Positions 36,104 to 43,864 of a stretch of DNA of 64,000 nt are shown piece after piece (position 1 is the stretch's first letter; each line of letters begins with the position of its first letter). The stretch comes from Rhizobium rhizoryzae (lineage in GTDB: Bacteria; Pseudomonadota; Alphaproteobacteria; Rhizobiales; Rhizobiaceae). The notes under the pieces were generated by a model. The model was not told where the DNA came from. It saw only the letters and a program-made list of their open reading frames with translations, and did not search any database. The DNA lies in contig NZ_CP049250.1 in the NCBI RefSeq assembly GCF_011046895.1, positions 3,074,501-3,138,500 of the forward strand, read 5' to 3'. A program made the translations under genes and the position numbers.

Positions 36104-36154
36104 CGTTTCGGCGCTTCACCAAATGGAATGTTAGCTTCAGCGAAATGAATTGGT

Positions 36155-36175
36155 TACGCCTGTGGTTCAGGCGTA
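36155..36175. other. Perfect 8-bp hairpin between cimA and rarD
   Basis: TACGCCTG/CAGGCGTA with loop TGGTT, 52 bases after the cimA stop. No T-run on either side. Possible RNA 3'-end or a DNA-binding site; unknown. Confidence 0.4.
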
Positions 36176-36210
36176 GACCATCCGCCTTGTGGCGACGAAA
36201 GGCATGCAGA

Positions 36211-37119
36211 ATGGCAAGCAGCGAAACAACTCCTGCCCTGAACGGCGATACCCCGAAGGGATTTGCCTATGCCTTTGCCGCCTATGGCCTCTGGGGCTTC
36301 ATGCCCATCTACCTCAAGATGCTGTCTCATCTGTCGCCTTTCGAAGTATTGGCACACCGGGTAGTGTGGTCTCTTCCGCTGGCCGCCCTCGTGCTTCTGG
36401 TGACACGGCGCTTCGGCGACCTGAAGGCAGCCTTCGCGTCCGGCAAGACCATGGCCATGGCCTTCGTGACCGCCTGCCTGATCACGGTGAACTGGTGCAC
36501 CTATGTCTACGCGGTTGCTTCAGGCCATGCGATCGAAGCCGCGCTTGGTTACTTCATCAATCCGCTCTTCAGCATCATGCTGGGCTCCACCCTTTTGAAA
36601 GAAAAACTGGCGCCTGCGCAGAAAGCCGCCATTGTCATTGCGCTGATCGCTGTGGCAATCCTGACCTGGGATGCCGGTCGACTGCCCTGGATTTCGCTGA
36701 CCTTGAGCATCAGCTGGGGTTTCTACGCGCTGTTTCGCAAGACGTTGCCGGTTGGCCCCAATCAAGGCTTCTTCCTTGAGGTTGCCATCCTCACGGTCTT
36801 CGCCCTGCCGTACATCATCTGGCTCGAAATGAGTGGAACCGGCCATTTTACGCATGGCACGGTCTCTGACACATGGCTCTTGTCGGCAGCGGGGTTGGCG
36901 ACCGCCATTCCGTTGATGATCTATGCCAACGCCGCGAAATTGCTCCGGCTTTCAACGATTGGCATCATGCAGTACATGACGCCCACCTTTGTGTTCTTGA
37001 TTGCGATCTTCGTCTTCAAGGAACCCATGAACCCCGTCAAGCTTTTCGCATTCGTGCTCATCTGGTCGGCCCTTGCACTCTACAGTTTTTCCATGCTGCG
37101 GAACTATCGAGCCCGATAG
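36211..37119 (+). CDS. rarD: RarD-type DMT family transporter
   Basis: 302 aa from ATG at 36211 (MASSETTPALNGDTPKGFAY); the open frame extends 75 codons upstream over cimA without plausible protein. Ten membrane helices. YAFAAYGLWGFMPIYLKML, VNWCTYVYAVASGHAIEAALGYFINPLFS (in parts) and LGSTLLKEKLAPAQ are RarD hallmarks. Function: EamA-family permease, named for chloramphenicol sensitivity in Pseudomonas; native substrate unknown. Followed by a perfect 8-bp hairpin (CGGAATCG-CCGA-CGATTCCG, 37129-37148). Confidence 0.9.
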   Translation: MASSETTPALNGDTPKGFAYAFAAYGLWGFMPIYLKMLSHLSPFEVLAHRVVWSLPLAALVLLVTRRFGDLKAAFASGKTMAMAFVTACLITVNWCTYVYAVASGHAIEAALGYFINPLFSIMLGSTLLKEKLAPAQKAAIVIALIAVAILTWDAGRLPWISLTLSISWGFYALFRKTLPVGPNQGFFLEVAILTVFALPYIIWLEMSGTGHFTHGTVSDTWLLSAAGLATAIPLMIYANAAKLLRLSTIGIMQYMTPTFVFLIAIFVFKEPMNPVKLFAFVLIWSALALYSFSMLRNYRAR

Positions 37120-37369
37120 GCAAAACTGCGGAATCGCCGACGATTCCGACCGTGCATTTCGGCTTTGATAACATCCTGCTCTGAAAAGCTGACGACGCCG
37201 TCCGTTCGCTCAGAGACTCGCCCGTCTCGAGCTAAAGCGTAAATTTTTTACACATCGAATTTGTGGAAAATTGCCACTGCGCAGGGGCGTGAACAGCCTA
37301 TTCTCAGCCATTTAACCAGAAATTTAAGGAAACAATACTTTAGCTGCAATTAAATACTCTGCTCCATCC

Positions 37370-37388
37370 TGTAGTTTAGACAACTACA
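37370..37388. promoter_or_regulatory. Inverted repeat, operator candidate
   Basis: TGTAGTT-TAGAC-AACTACA, a perfect 7-bp dyad with 5-base spacing and a T-N11-A frame as in LysR-type sites. It ends 13 bases before the -35 box of the promoter of the large gene. Confidence 0.55.
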
Positions 37389-37401
37389 ATATATGATATT
37401 A

Positions 37402-37430
37402 TTGACAATTTTGTGAAATTTGCTTAAAAT
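37402..37430 (+). promoter_or_regulatory. Strong sigma-70-like promoter of the 1133-aa gene
   Basis: Perfect -35 TTGACA, 17-base spacer and -10 TAAAAT. Start predicted near 37437, 40 bases before the GTG. Confidence 0.7.
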
Positions 37431-37476
37431 TTACGGTTAATTAAAGATATAAAATATTTCGAGGGGATAACCTACT

Positions 37477-40400
37477 GTGAAAACATCGATTTCCAGCGCA
37501 CCTACTCGTTCTTTTTCCAGTTCTGATCAAGACGATAAGACCTCAGACAGACCAGTTCAAACCGAGACAGGGTCCGTCAAAAAAGTTTCGCCAGACAGTT
37601 CTCCGTCCAAACGACGCCCTGCGAATTCCTCCACGTCATCCGGCGGCAGCTCTTCCGGTACAAGCTCGGGTTCATCGCCCCGCACCAGCAGCAGTTCCGG
37701 GACGGGTTCGAGTCAAACGTCGAGACCTTCCAGCGGGACGAGTTCCGGCACCGGCGGGAGCTCCGGAAACACCCGCGCACCGTCAATAATACCCTCTCGA
37801 ACAGGATTGTCAGACAACAAAGATGTCAGTCCTCGCGGTGGTCCGTTGACTGCACCGCAGCAGCGATCATCTACCGGAAGCGTACCAAGCAGTCCCACAT
37901 CTCAGCCACTCTCCAGACTGTCGGGCGCACCCACCCTCATGACATCGGGCGCGCGTACTGGTGGATCCGCACCGACCAGCCTGAGCTCGACGTCATCGCC
38001 GGGGAGCAAAGGGCAAGTCAAGCTCAACACATCGGATGCAAGCGGTGGCACTCGCACGCAACATTCCATCAGTTCATCGGGAGCGTCTTCAGAAGCGCCG
38101 GAACAGAACACCAATAGTAGCTCGACGACGACATCTGCCAAAGGACCATCGACGACATCGACGGCTGCGGCCGGTGATCCGCCCGCCAATACAAAGGGCT
38201 ACGACAATGCAGGAGACCTCATTCAAAACCTGATGGGCTCCAGTCTGATGGGAGAGGTTCATCAATATCTGGCGACGAAGCTCAGTACGAAAGACATGTC
38301 TTTCGCCACGATGGATGTGATCCGGAATCCGGAAAAGTATACCGCAGAGCAGAAGACTCTCATGTACATGGACCTGCTCTACACCAGAGCAAGATATGAT
38401 GGTTTCAAGGGTGAAGCCGACAAGTGGCGCGATGGTATCAACAACCAGAAGGAAATAGGCGAAGACTTCAAGCAGGCTTTGGCCATCCTCGGATCAGACA
38501 AGGATGTTCAGTCCGGCTACGTGAAGATGATCATGGATGCCTTCAAACTGCGATTCAACTGGAACCAGTTGACGCCATTTGAGAACGACGATCCCCTGGA
38601 CCAGATCGAGCAAAGAAAGAAAAAAGACGCAGCCATGAAGCCGACACTGGATGCGGTCCTGGCAGCGTTTGACAGAGACATCGTGGAAGGCGGCTTGCTC
38701 AAAAAGGGATTGGAGGCCGGCAAGGATGCCAAAGCGATCATGGAGGAATACAATACTACGCTCGGTGCCTATCTCTCCATCCTGCCGGAACAGGACGTCT
38801 TTGGCAGAATGCAGCAGACCCTTGAGCCAACGGACATTCCACTGATCGGAGGCGCGAGCTTCCAGGAGCGAATGACGAAGGCGGAGGAAAAATACAAGGA
38901 ATTCTTTGCGACCCACATCCTTCCAAATGCACCTAACCCAGGGGATGTTTTCAAGGAAATCTTCGACGAACAGGTCAAGCGCGAATTCGGCGGCCTCGGT
39001 CCAAGTGTACTTCCGCAACTCGATCCGAGTAATATCAGTCCTCACAGCGTCATATTCCGCAATCTCTCGGTCGACGTTAACACCCTTCGCGAAGTTGCGA
39101 AAAGAGATGTCGCCTGGAAGGAAGGCGTTGGTTTAAAGAACCTTTTCCGTCCGACCGTCGAGATCATGGCAAATCTCAGATACCCTGATGCCGCTACGGC
39201 GGGCGGGAAACCGGATGCCAATGCCGCTGCACACCGGAAGGCATTCACGGATGCGGTTATGAACCAGATCGATCCGCTGATGACATTCATGGGAACAACC
39301 CAATCGCCTGATGCGATGAATGCCTATCTGGACCGCCTCACATTCACCCCTTCCGCTGCAACCGGCGATTTTACCAAGCAGGATATGGTCCAGGCTCTTC
39401 GCGGCCTAGTCATGGGGGCGAGCGCGATCAATACGATGAACGCCGATGCCACTGCCGACCCGAATTACAAAGGTCGTGAAATTGGCACCTATTCCGTCAA
39501 CGACATTTCCGCGGCCATTACTATTGGGACAGGTCTCGCTGGCCAAAGTCTGGTTGTCGCCGGAACGGATGGCCTCAGTGCGCGCGATGCAGCCGCCATG
39601 AAAAAACTGTTCGGAAACGACGACAATGGCCGAGGCTGGAGTGCAGCCGTTTTTAGCGCGGCGCCATCGACGATGGCCACCGAATTCTGGGACAAAAGCG
39701 TCGAGAAGATGAGCAAGAGCGTAGCCGCAGGGTTGCGCAACCGAACAGGTCTGGAAGACGGGGTCACGGATCCGAAGATATTCACCCGACAGAGCAAGCT
39801 GGATGCGATTGCAAAAATCGTTGCTCCATCCGCGCAAGCTTTGGCCGCATCGTATTTCAAGGACAACCCCGAAGAAGCGAAAACCTTCACAGCCAACATG
39901 TCGACCATGCTGGGCGCGGTGTGGGGGCTCACCAAACCGGGCGGTGACATTCACACACTGAAGGCCAACCTGACAGCCTGGGCGGAAACCAATATCAAGT
40001 CGGCGCCTCCCTCAATCGAAATCTCGCGTTACCGGTCAATGGTCGTCAGCGGCGCGACCACAATTGTCAACTCCTTGCGCACCTCCTGGCTTGCCGACCA
40101 TAATCCAGATGCCACCTGGGATACGATCGGCCTTGGCGTCATGCATGCCATGGGTGGTCTTTCGGCCTTGTTGAAGGGTGGATCCACCTATGCGAGCAAA
40201 CTGATCCCCCACATGGAGGCCATGTTGCCGGGCGAGCCAGACGTCATCAATGCAAGCCGAAAGGCGCTGGCCAAGAATCTTGGTACCGCTGCGAAGGTCG
40301 TCGGTAATGCCGCCGGTTTCGGCTATGCACCACTGGAGATCTATCAGTTCGCAAAGGCACTGAAGGATGGCGGCAACCCGGTAGATCTCGCACTGATGGG

Positions 40401-40878
40401 TATCGGAACCGTCTCCGATTCCATTCTTGCAGTACAAGGATTGGCCGGCCTTGGAGAAGTGCTGATTAATTCCACTTGGTTGAACCGAGCCGGTCCCGCA
40501 GCGGCGGCAGCGGGCCGAGCAGCCAGCGCAGCCGCGCCTTTCCGCTTCTTCTCAGGCCTGCTGTCAAGCACCATCTTTACTGCCGCCTCCGCGGTCTCCT
40601 GGATCGCCTGGGGTGGCTATGCCATCTGGCAGCTGGTCAAGGCGGAAAAAGCCTATAACAAGACGAAGGACGCGCTGGACGCGGATATGGCGCGATTGAT
40701 CGGGACGAATATGTCATTCTACGACATCAAATCCCGCGACCGGGATCGCAACGGTCAACCTTACAAGGATGACAACGCAGAACGGACACTCACCCCCGAA
40801 GACTGGGCAGCCATCCGAGCCAAGGTCGAGGAATACCGTAAGTCAGCGAACTGGGAAGATTGGAAGATCCCGGAATGA
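37477..40878 (+). CDS. Unrecognised large protein, Ser/Gly/Thr-rich N-terminus (1133 aa)
   Basis: 1133 aa from GTG, with GAGGGG 10 bases upstream. No signal peptide. Residues 1-240 are low-complexity and disordered (repeats such as SSGGSSSGTSSGSSPRTSSS). About 240-960 are mostly helical and soluble-looking (LIQNLMGSSLMGEVHQYLAT, NPEKYTAEQKTLMYMDLLYT). Two hydrophobic stretches follow: about 969-1000 (VDLALMGIGTVSDSILAVQG onward) and 1007-1058 (Ala-rich, then FFSGLLSSTIFTAASAVSWI onward). The C-terminus is charged. A leaderless, Ser-rich N-terminus with C-terminal hydrophobic helices recalls type III effectors or translocators such as the NolX/HrpF group, but I cannot confirm homology and no secretion genes are adjacent. 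It stands alone with its own promoter. Function unknown. Confidence 0.8.
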   Translation: MKTSISSAPTRSFSSSDQDDKTSDRPVQTETGSVKKVSPDSSPSKRRPANSSTSSGGSSSGTSSGSSPRTSSSSGTGSSQTSRPSSGTSSGTGGSSGNTRAPSIIPSRTGLSDNKDVSPRGGPLTAPQQRSSTGSVPSSPTSQPLSRLSGAPTLMTSGARTGGSAPTSLSSTSSPGSKGQVKLNTSDASGGTRTQHSISSSGASSEAPEQNTNSSSTTTSAKGPSTTSTAAAGDPPANTKGYDNAGDLIQNLMGSSLMGEVHQYLATKLSTKDMSFATMDVIRNPEKYTAEQKTLMYMDLLYTRARYDGFKGEADKWRDGINNQKEIGEDFKQALAILGSDKDVQSGYVKMIMDAFKLRFNWNQLTPFENDDPLDQIEQRKKKDAAMKPTLDAVLAAFDRDIVEGGLLKKGLEAGKDAKAIMEEYNTTLGAYLSILPEQDVFGRMQQTLEPTDIPLIGGASFQERMTKAEEKYKEFFATHILPNAPNPGDVFKEIFDEQVKREFGGLGPSVLPQLDPSNISPHSVIFRNLSVDVNTLREVAKRDVAWKEGVGLKNLFRPTVEIMANLRYPDAATAGGKPDANAAAHRKAFTDAVMNQIDPLMTFMGTTQSPDAMNAYLDRLTFTPSAATGDFTKQDMVQALRGLVMGASAINTMNADATADPNYKGREIGTYSVNDISAAITIGTGLAGQSLVVAGTDGLSARDAAAMKKLFGNDDNGRGWSAAVFSAAPSTMATEFWDKSVEKMSKSVAAGLRNRTGLEDGVTDPKIFTRQSKLDAIAKIVAPSAQALAASYFKDNPEEAKTFTANMSTMLGAVWGLTKPGGDIHTLKANLTAWAETNIKSAPPSIEISRYRSMVVSGATTIVNSLRTSWLADHNPDATWDTIGLGVMHAMGGLSALLKGGSTYASKLIPHMEAMLPGEPDVINASRKALAKNLGTAAKVVGNAAGFGYAPLEIYQFAKALKDGGNPVDLALMGIGTVSDSILAVQGLAGLGEVLINSTWLNRAGPAAAAAGRAASAAAPFRFFSGLLSSTIFTAASAVSWIAWGGYAIWQLVKAEKAYNKTKDALDADMARLIGTNMSFYDIKSRDRDRNGQPYKDDNAERTLTPEDWAAIRAKVEEYRKSANWEDWKIPE

Positions 40879-40911
40879 CAGATTGATGGCCGGGTAGATA
40901 ACTGGAGCCGG

Positions 40912-40942
40912 GCGCCGCCAGAAGCCAGACTTCTGACGGCGC
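40912..40942 (+). terminator. Large hairpin after the 1133-aa gene
   Basis: GCGCCG-c-CAGAAG / CTTCTG-a-CGGCGC with a 5-base loop (12 pairs, one mismatch), 33 bases after the stop. Lacks a T-run (ATCCGTTAAAG follows), so termination may be weak or Rho-assisted. Confidence 0.5.
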
Positions 40943-40954
40943 ATCCGTTAAAGG

Positions 40955-41054
40955 GTGTCGCGATCTTTCAGATTCACTCCCGACGCCTTAACTCTTTGTT
41001 TTATCGCATGTCGTTTTCGCAAAACCGCTGCAGACTTTTGGCTACGACATGCTT
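40955..41054. repeat. Dispersed intergenic repeat, copy 2 (about 100 bp)
   Basis: Starts GTGTCGCGATCTTTCAGATT and contains CTCTTTGTTTTATCGCATGT and CAAAACCGCTGC like copy 1 at 5453-5553, with scattered substitutions. Again between convergent genes. The long open frame running from here antisense to the LOG gene is not a gene. Confidence 0.75.
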
Positions 41055-41131
41055 CAGCCGCACTTCACCGGGCTATGCCCATTGAGCTTCGTGCATCCCT
41101 GGGCCCTAATCAGACCCTCCGTCGATCACCC

Positions 41132-41737
41132 TCAGAGACGATCCATGATTGCCTTGTCACCATCGGATGGCGATGCGTCACCCCACGCATCCACTATCGC
41201 AGGAACGATATCCTCGACCCTGTCGATGACGAGTGGCTGCACCAGATTGGCGTTGTGAATGAAGCCCTGACGCTTCATGTGATCGATCAGTTCCAGCATA
41301 GGATCCCAGAATCCACCGATATTGGCAAAGACCATGGGTTTGCCGTGGCGACCGAGTTGCGCCCAGGTCATGATCTCGACGATCTCCTCCAGAGTGCCTA
41401 TCCCGCCAGGCAGTGTCACAAACGCATCGGCGCGCTCGAACATCTTGTGTTTTCGTTCGTGCATATCCTTCGTGATGATCAGTTCGTTGAGCTGTCCAAG
41501 CGAGTGGCGGGTGGCCTCCATGTCCACCAGGAATTCCGGAATGATGCCGGTGACTTTTCCGCCATTGGACAGAACGCCAGATGCGACCGCGCCCATGATA
41601 CCTTTTGTTCCGCCGCCGTAGACGAGATTAAGACCGTGTGTGGCGATGGATTTGCCAAGCGTTCTGCCTGCCGCGACATAGGCCGGATCACGTCCCGGCT
41701 GTGAGCCACAATAAGCACAAATGGATCGAATTGGCAC
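41132..41737 (-). CDS. LOG family protein (cytokinin riboside 5'-monophosphate phosphoribohydrolase type)
   Basis: 201 aa. Rossmann-like fold with the family motif PGGIGTLEE at 110-118, the N-terminal SICAYCGSQPGRDPAYV and LVYGGGTKGIMGAVA, and HERKHKMFERAD. LOG enzymes cleave cytokinin or other nucleoside monophosphates to free base plus ribose phosphate; many bacterial members have general nucleotide hydrolysis activity. Whether this rhizobial one makes cytokinin is not shown by sequence. Complete; ATG at 41737. Divergent from the LysM gene. Confidence 0.9.
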   Translation of the reverse strand: MPIRSICAYCGSQPGRDPAYVAAGRTLGKSIATHGLNLVYGGGTKGIMGAVASGVLSNGGKVTGIIPEFLVDMEATRHSLGQLNELIITKDMHERKHKMFERADAFVTLPGGIGTLEEIVEIMTWAQLGRHGKPMVFANIGGFWDPMLELIDHMKRQGFIHNANLVQPLVIDRVEDIVPAIVDAWGDASPSDGDKAIMDRL

Positions 41738-41904
41738 AGCGTTCTCCGTATTTCATGTATCGGATGCCGAACTTCACGGCTCCGTCGTCAAAAGTGACGG
41801 GGAATCAAGCTGTGAGCAAGTGCAAAAGGCGGCGAATCCTTGTTAACTCTCAATGAACACTGTAATCCGGAACCGTTGGCGCCGTGACGCCAGGAGAGGT
41901 TTTG

Positions 41905-43743
41905 ATGATCCATAATCGTGCCGGTTGGCTCGCTCTTGCTGTTCTTGCTGTCGCAACCCTGTTGATGGTGTTTTTCGTCATGCCTCGGCTATCGGGCGAT
42001 GAGAAGCCGCAGACGACAGCCATGACTCCTGCAGCACCGGCAACGCAGGCGCCGACACCTGCCGCACCGGAAACTTCGGCGTCACAATCCGCAACGGCTG
42101 ACAAGGGTGCAAAGCCGCAAGCCGAGACGAAGCAGGATGTACTGCCCGCACCGGAAAAGCCCGCTGCGGCACCAGCCTCGCCTGCACCGCAGAAAGCCGA
42201 AGCTCCGGTCATTATTCCGACCTTCGACGTGCTTCGTGTCGAGCCCGATGGCTCCACGGTCATTGCAGGTCGCGCGGCTCCAGGCTCCAAGCTGGAAGTA
42301 ACGGATCAGGCGAACACGGTTGCCACGACCACAGTCGACAAGGCGGGCGAGTTCGTTGCCATTCTCGACAAGCCGCTTTCTCCGGGCGACCACCAACTGG
42401 TTCTCAAAGCCACGAGCCCCGACGGCAAGACGGTAATCTCCGAAGAAATAGCGACGGTCTCGGTTCCCCAGGGCAAGGAATCTGAATTGCTGGCCATGGT
42501 CACCAAACCGGGCGAAGCCAGCCGCATTATCGCCAAGCCGACAGCGCCTGCGAAGACCGACCGTGTTGCAACGACTGCGCCTGATGCATCCACGGCGCAA
42601 GCCTCCGCCGAACCCGCAAAACCTGTGCCGCAGGTGATGAATGCTCCGGTTGCCCAACCCTCTACCGAGCCCCAGCCGCAACAGCCTACGGTCGCGGCGC
42701 CTGCAACAGGAACAGCTCCAGCACAGCAAAACGCGAGTGCCCTGGCTGTCGCACCTGCGGTGCCGAAGTCGTCGGATACTGGCAAGGCTGATCTTCAGAT
42801 CAGTGCTGTAGAGGTGGAAGGGAGCAAGCTTTTCGTCGCGGGCGTCGCCAAGCCCGGTTCGCGCCTCAAGGCCTATGCGGATGGACAGGTCATTGGCCAG
42901 ACGATCGCAGGCAGCGACGGAAGTTTCGTCATCGATGGCGTTCGTGAACTGACGGTCGGTCAGCATACGATTGCCGTCGATCAGATCGGCGCAGACGACA
43001 AGATCATTGTTCGCGTCGAGGTTCCGTTCAATCGTCCCGCAGGAGATCAGGTGGCTGCAGTTGCGACACAACAGAATTCTGCGGCGAGCCTGACGCCGAT
43101 CGATGCCGGGGCCTTCGACAAGCTGCGCAATGAAGTGGCCAAGGCCTTCCAACTGCTGCAGAACCTCTATGCCAATGGTGCAACGCCGAGCATGGAGCAG
43201 GTTGCCGCGGCGCGTTCCGCCGTGACCATTTCACTCCGGTCGCTGACGGAGTACCGCCTGCCTGCCGGTGTCAGCGCCAACGCCGCAGCGATTGCCGATA
43301 CGACAATCAAGGCAGCGGCGGATGCTCTGGCTGCTCTGGAAGTGCTGCCGAAGGATGTCGAAGCCATTCGCAAGAACTTGGGGACCCTGAGCGCAATGAT
43401 CGCGCGCGTTACATCGTCCACCCTGCCATCTGCGCCTGCGACAGCGCAGGCTACCCCACCTGCGACCAATCAGGATGCGGGCGCGCCGAGGACAATTGCG
43501 CAGGCGCCCTTGACCCAGAGCGAGGCCGCCTCAGTCATCATTCGTCGTGGGGATACGCTTTGGCAGATTTCCCGTCGCGTCTACGGCCAGGGTGTCCGCT
43601 ACACGACGATCTATCTGGCAAACCAGGATCAGATCGCAAACCCGGATGTGATCCAGCCAGGTCAGATCTTCGGCGTCCCGAAGGACGCCATGCCGGAAAC
43701 GGAAGCAGAAAAACTGCATCGGCAGCGCCTGAACAAGACCTGA
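41905..43743 (+). CDS. Membrane-anchored protein with bacterial Ig-like repeats and C-terminal LysM
   Basis: 612 aa from ATG at 41905 (MIHNRAGWLALAVLAVATLL), with AGGAG upstream. N-terminal membrane helix (about 6-27), then Ala/Pro/Thr/Gln-rich linkers (35-95, 195-300), and two Ig-like segments (VLRVEPDGSTVIAGRAAPGS and the second around QISAVEVEGSKLFVAGVAKP). The C-terminus has a LysM domain (VIIRRGDTLWQISRRVYGQG, YTTIYLANQDQIANPDVIQP), which binds peptidoglycan. Probably a periplasmic envelope protein. It precedes an Atm1-type exporter, an arrangement I believe is conserved in rhizobia. Function unknown. Confidence 0.85.
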   Translation: MIHNRAGWLALAVLAVATLLMVFFVMPRLSGDEKPQTTAMTPAAPATQAPTPAAPETSASQSATADKGAKPQAETKQDVLPAPEKPAAAPASPAPQKAEAPVIIPTFDVLRVEPDGSTVIAGRAAPGSKLEVTDQANTVATTTVDKAGEFVAILDKPLSPGDHQLVLKATSPDGKTVISEEIATVSVPQGKESELLAMVTKPGEASRIIAKPTAPAKTDRVATTAPDASTAQASAEPAKPVPQVMNAPVAQPSTEPQPQQPTVAAPATGTAPAQQNASALAVAPAVPKSSDTGKADLQISAVEVEGSKLFVAGVAKPGSRLKAYADGQVIGQTIAGSDGSFVIDGVRELTVGQHTIAVDQIGADDKIIVRVEVPFNRPAGDQVAAVATQQNSAASLTPIDAGAFDKLRNEVAKAFQLLQNLYANGATPSMEQVAAARSAVTISLRSLTEYRLPAGVSANAAAIADTTIKAAADALAALEVLPKDVEAIRKNLGTLSAMIARVTSSTLPSAPATAQATPPATNQDAGAPRTIAQAPLTQSEAASVIIRRGDTLWQISRRVYGQGVRYTTIYLANQDQIANPDVIQPGQIFGVPKDAMPETEAEKLHRQRLNKT

Positions 43744-43753
43744 AACGAGATTG

Positions 43754-43771
43754 GGGCCGCTTCTGCGGCTC
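43754..43771 (+). terminator. Weak terminator after the LysM gene
   Basis: GGGCCGC-TTCT-GCGGCTC (7 bp with one G-U) followed by TCATTT, 10 bases after the stop. It lies between the LysM and ABC genes, so some read-through is likely. Confidence 0.4.
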
Positions 43772-43864
43772 TCATTTATGATGAACTGGCGTGCCGCGAA
43801 TCCCTGAATTGCGTTGCGGTCAGCGCAAGCAGGCCTTAAACAGAACCTCCTTCCGGAGGCAGTC

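Larger units (their letters stand above)
37120..37476. other. 357-base AT-rich intergenic region upstream of the 1133-aa gene
   Basis: Begins with a rarD-end hairpin (37129-37148), then becomes markedly AT-rich (37230-37460) compared with its neighbours. It holds a perfect inverted repeat and a strong promoter (separate entries). I see no gene in it. Confidence 0.6.

Noticed and set aside
37600..37780. Apparent tandem repeats (AGTTCCGG, GGCAGC and similar) that could suggest a CRISPR or minisatellite
   Set aside because: They are Ser/Gly/Thr codons of the low-complexity N-terminus of the 1133-aa protein; no regular repeat-spacer pattern.
40955..41704. 249-codon open frame beginning in repeat copy 2 and running antisense to the LOG gene
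   Set aside because: Its N-terminal similarity to a frame at copy 1 only reflects the DNA repeat; the rest is a shadow of the LOG gene.
42082..43152. 356-codon frame on the - strand over the LysM gene
   Set aside because: Arg/Cys-rich shadow of the Ala/Pro-rich LysM protein; no ribosome-binding site.
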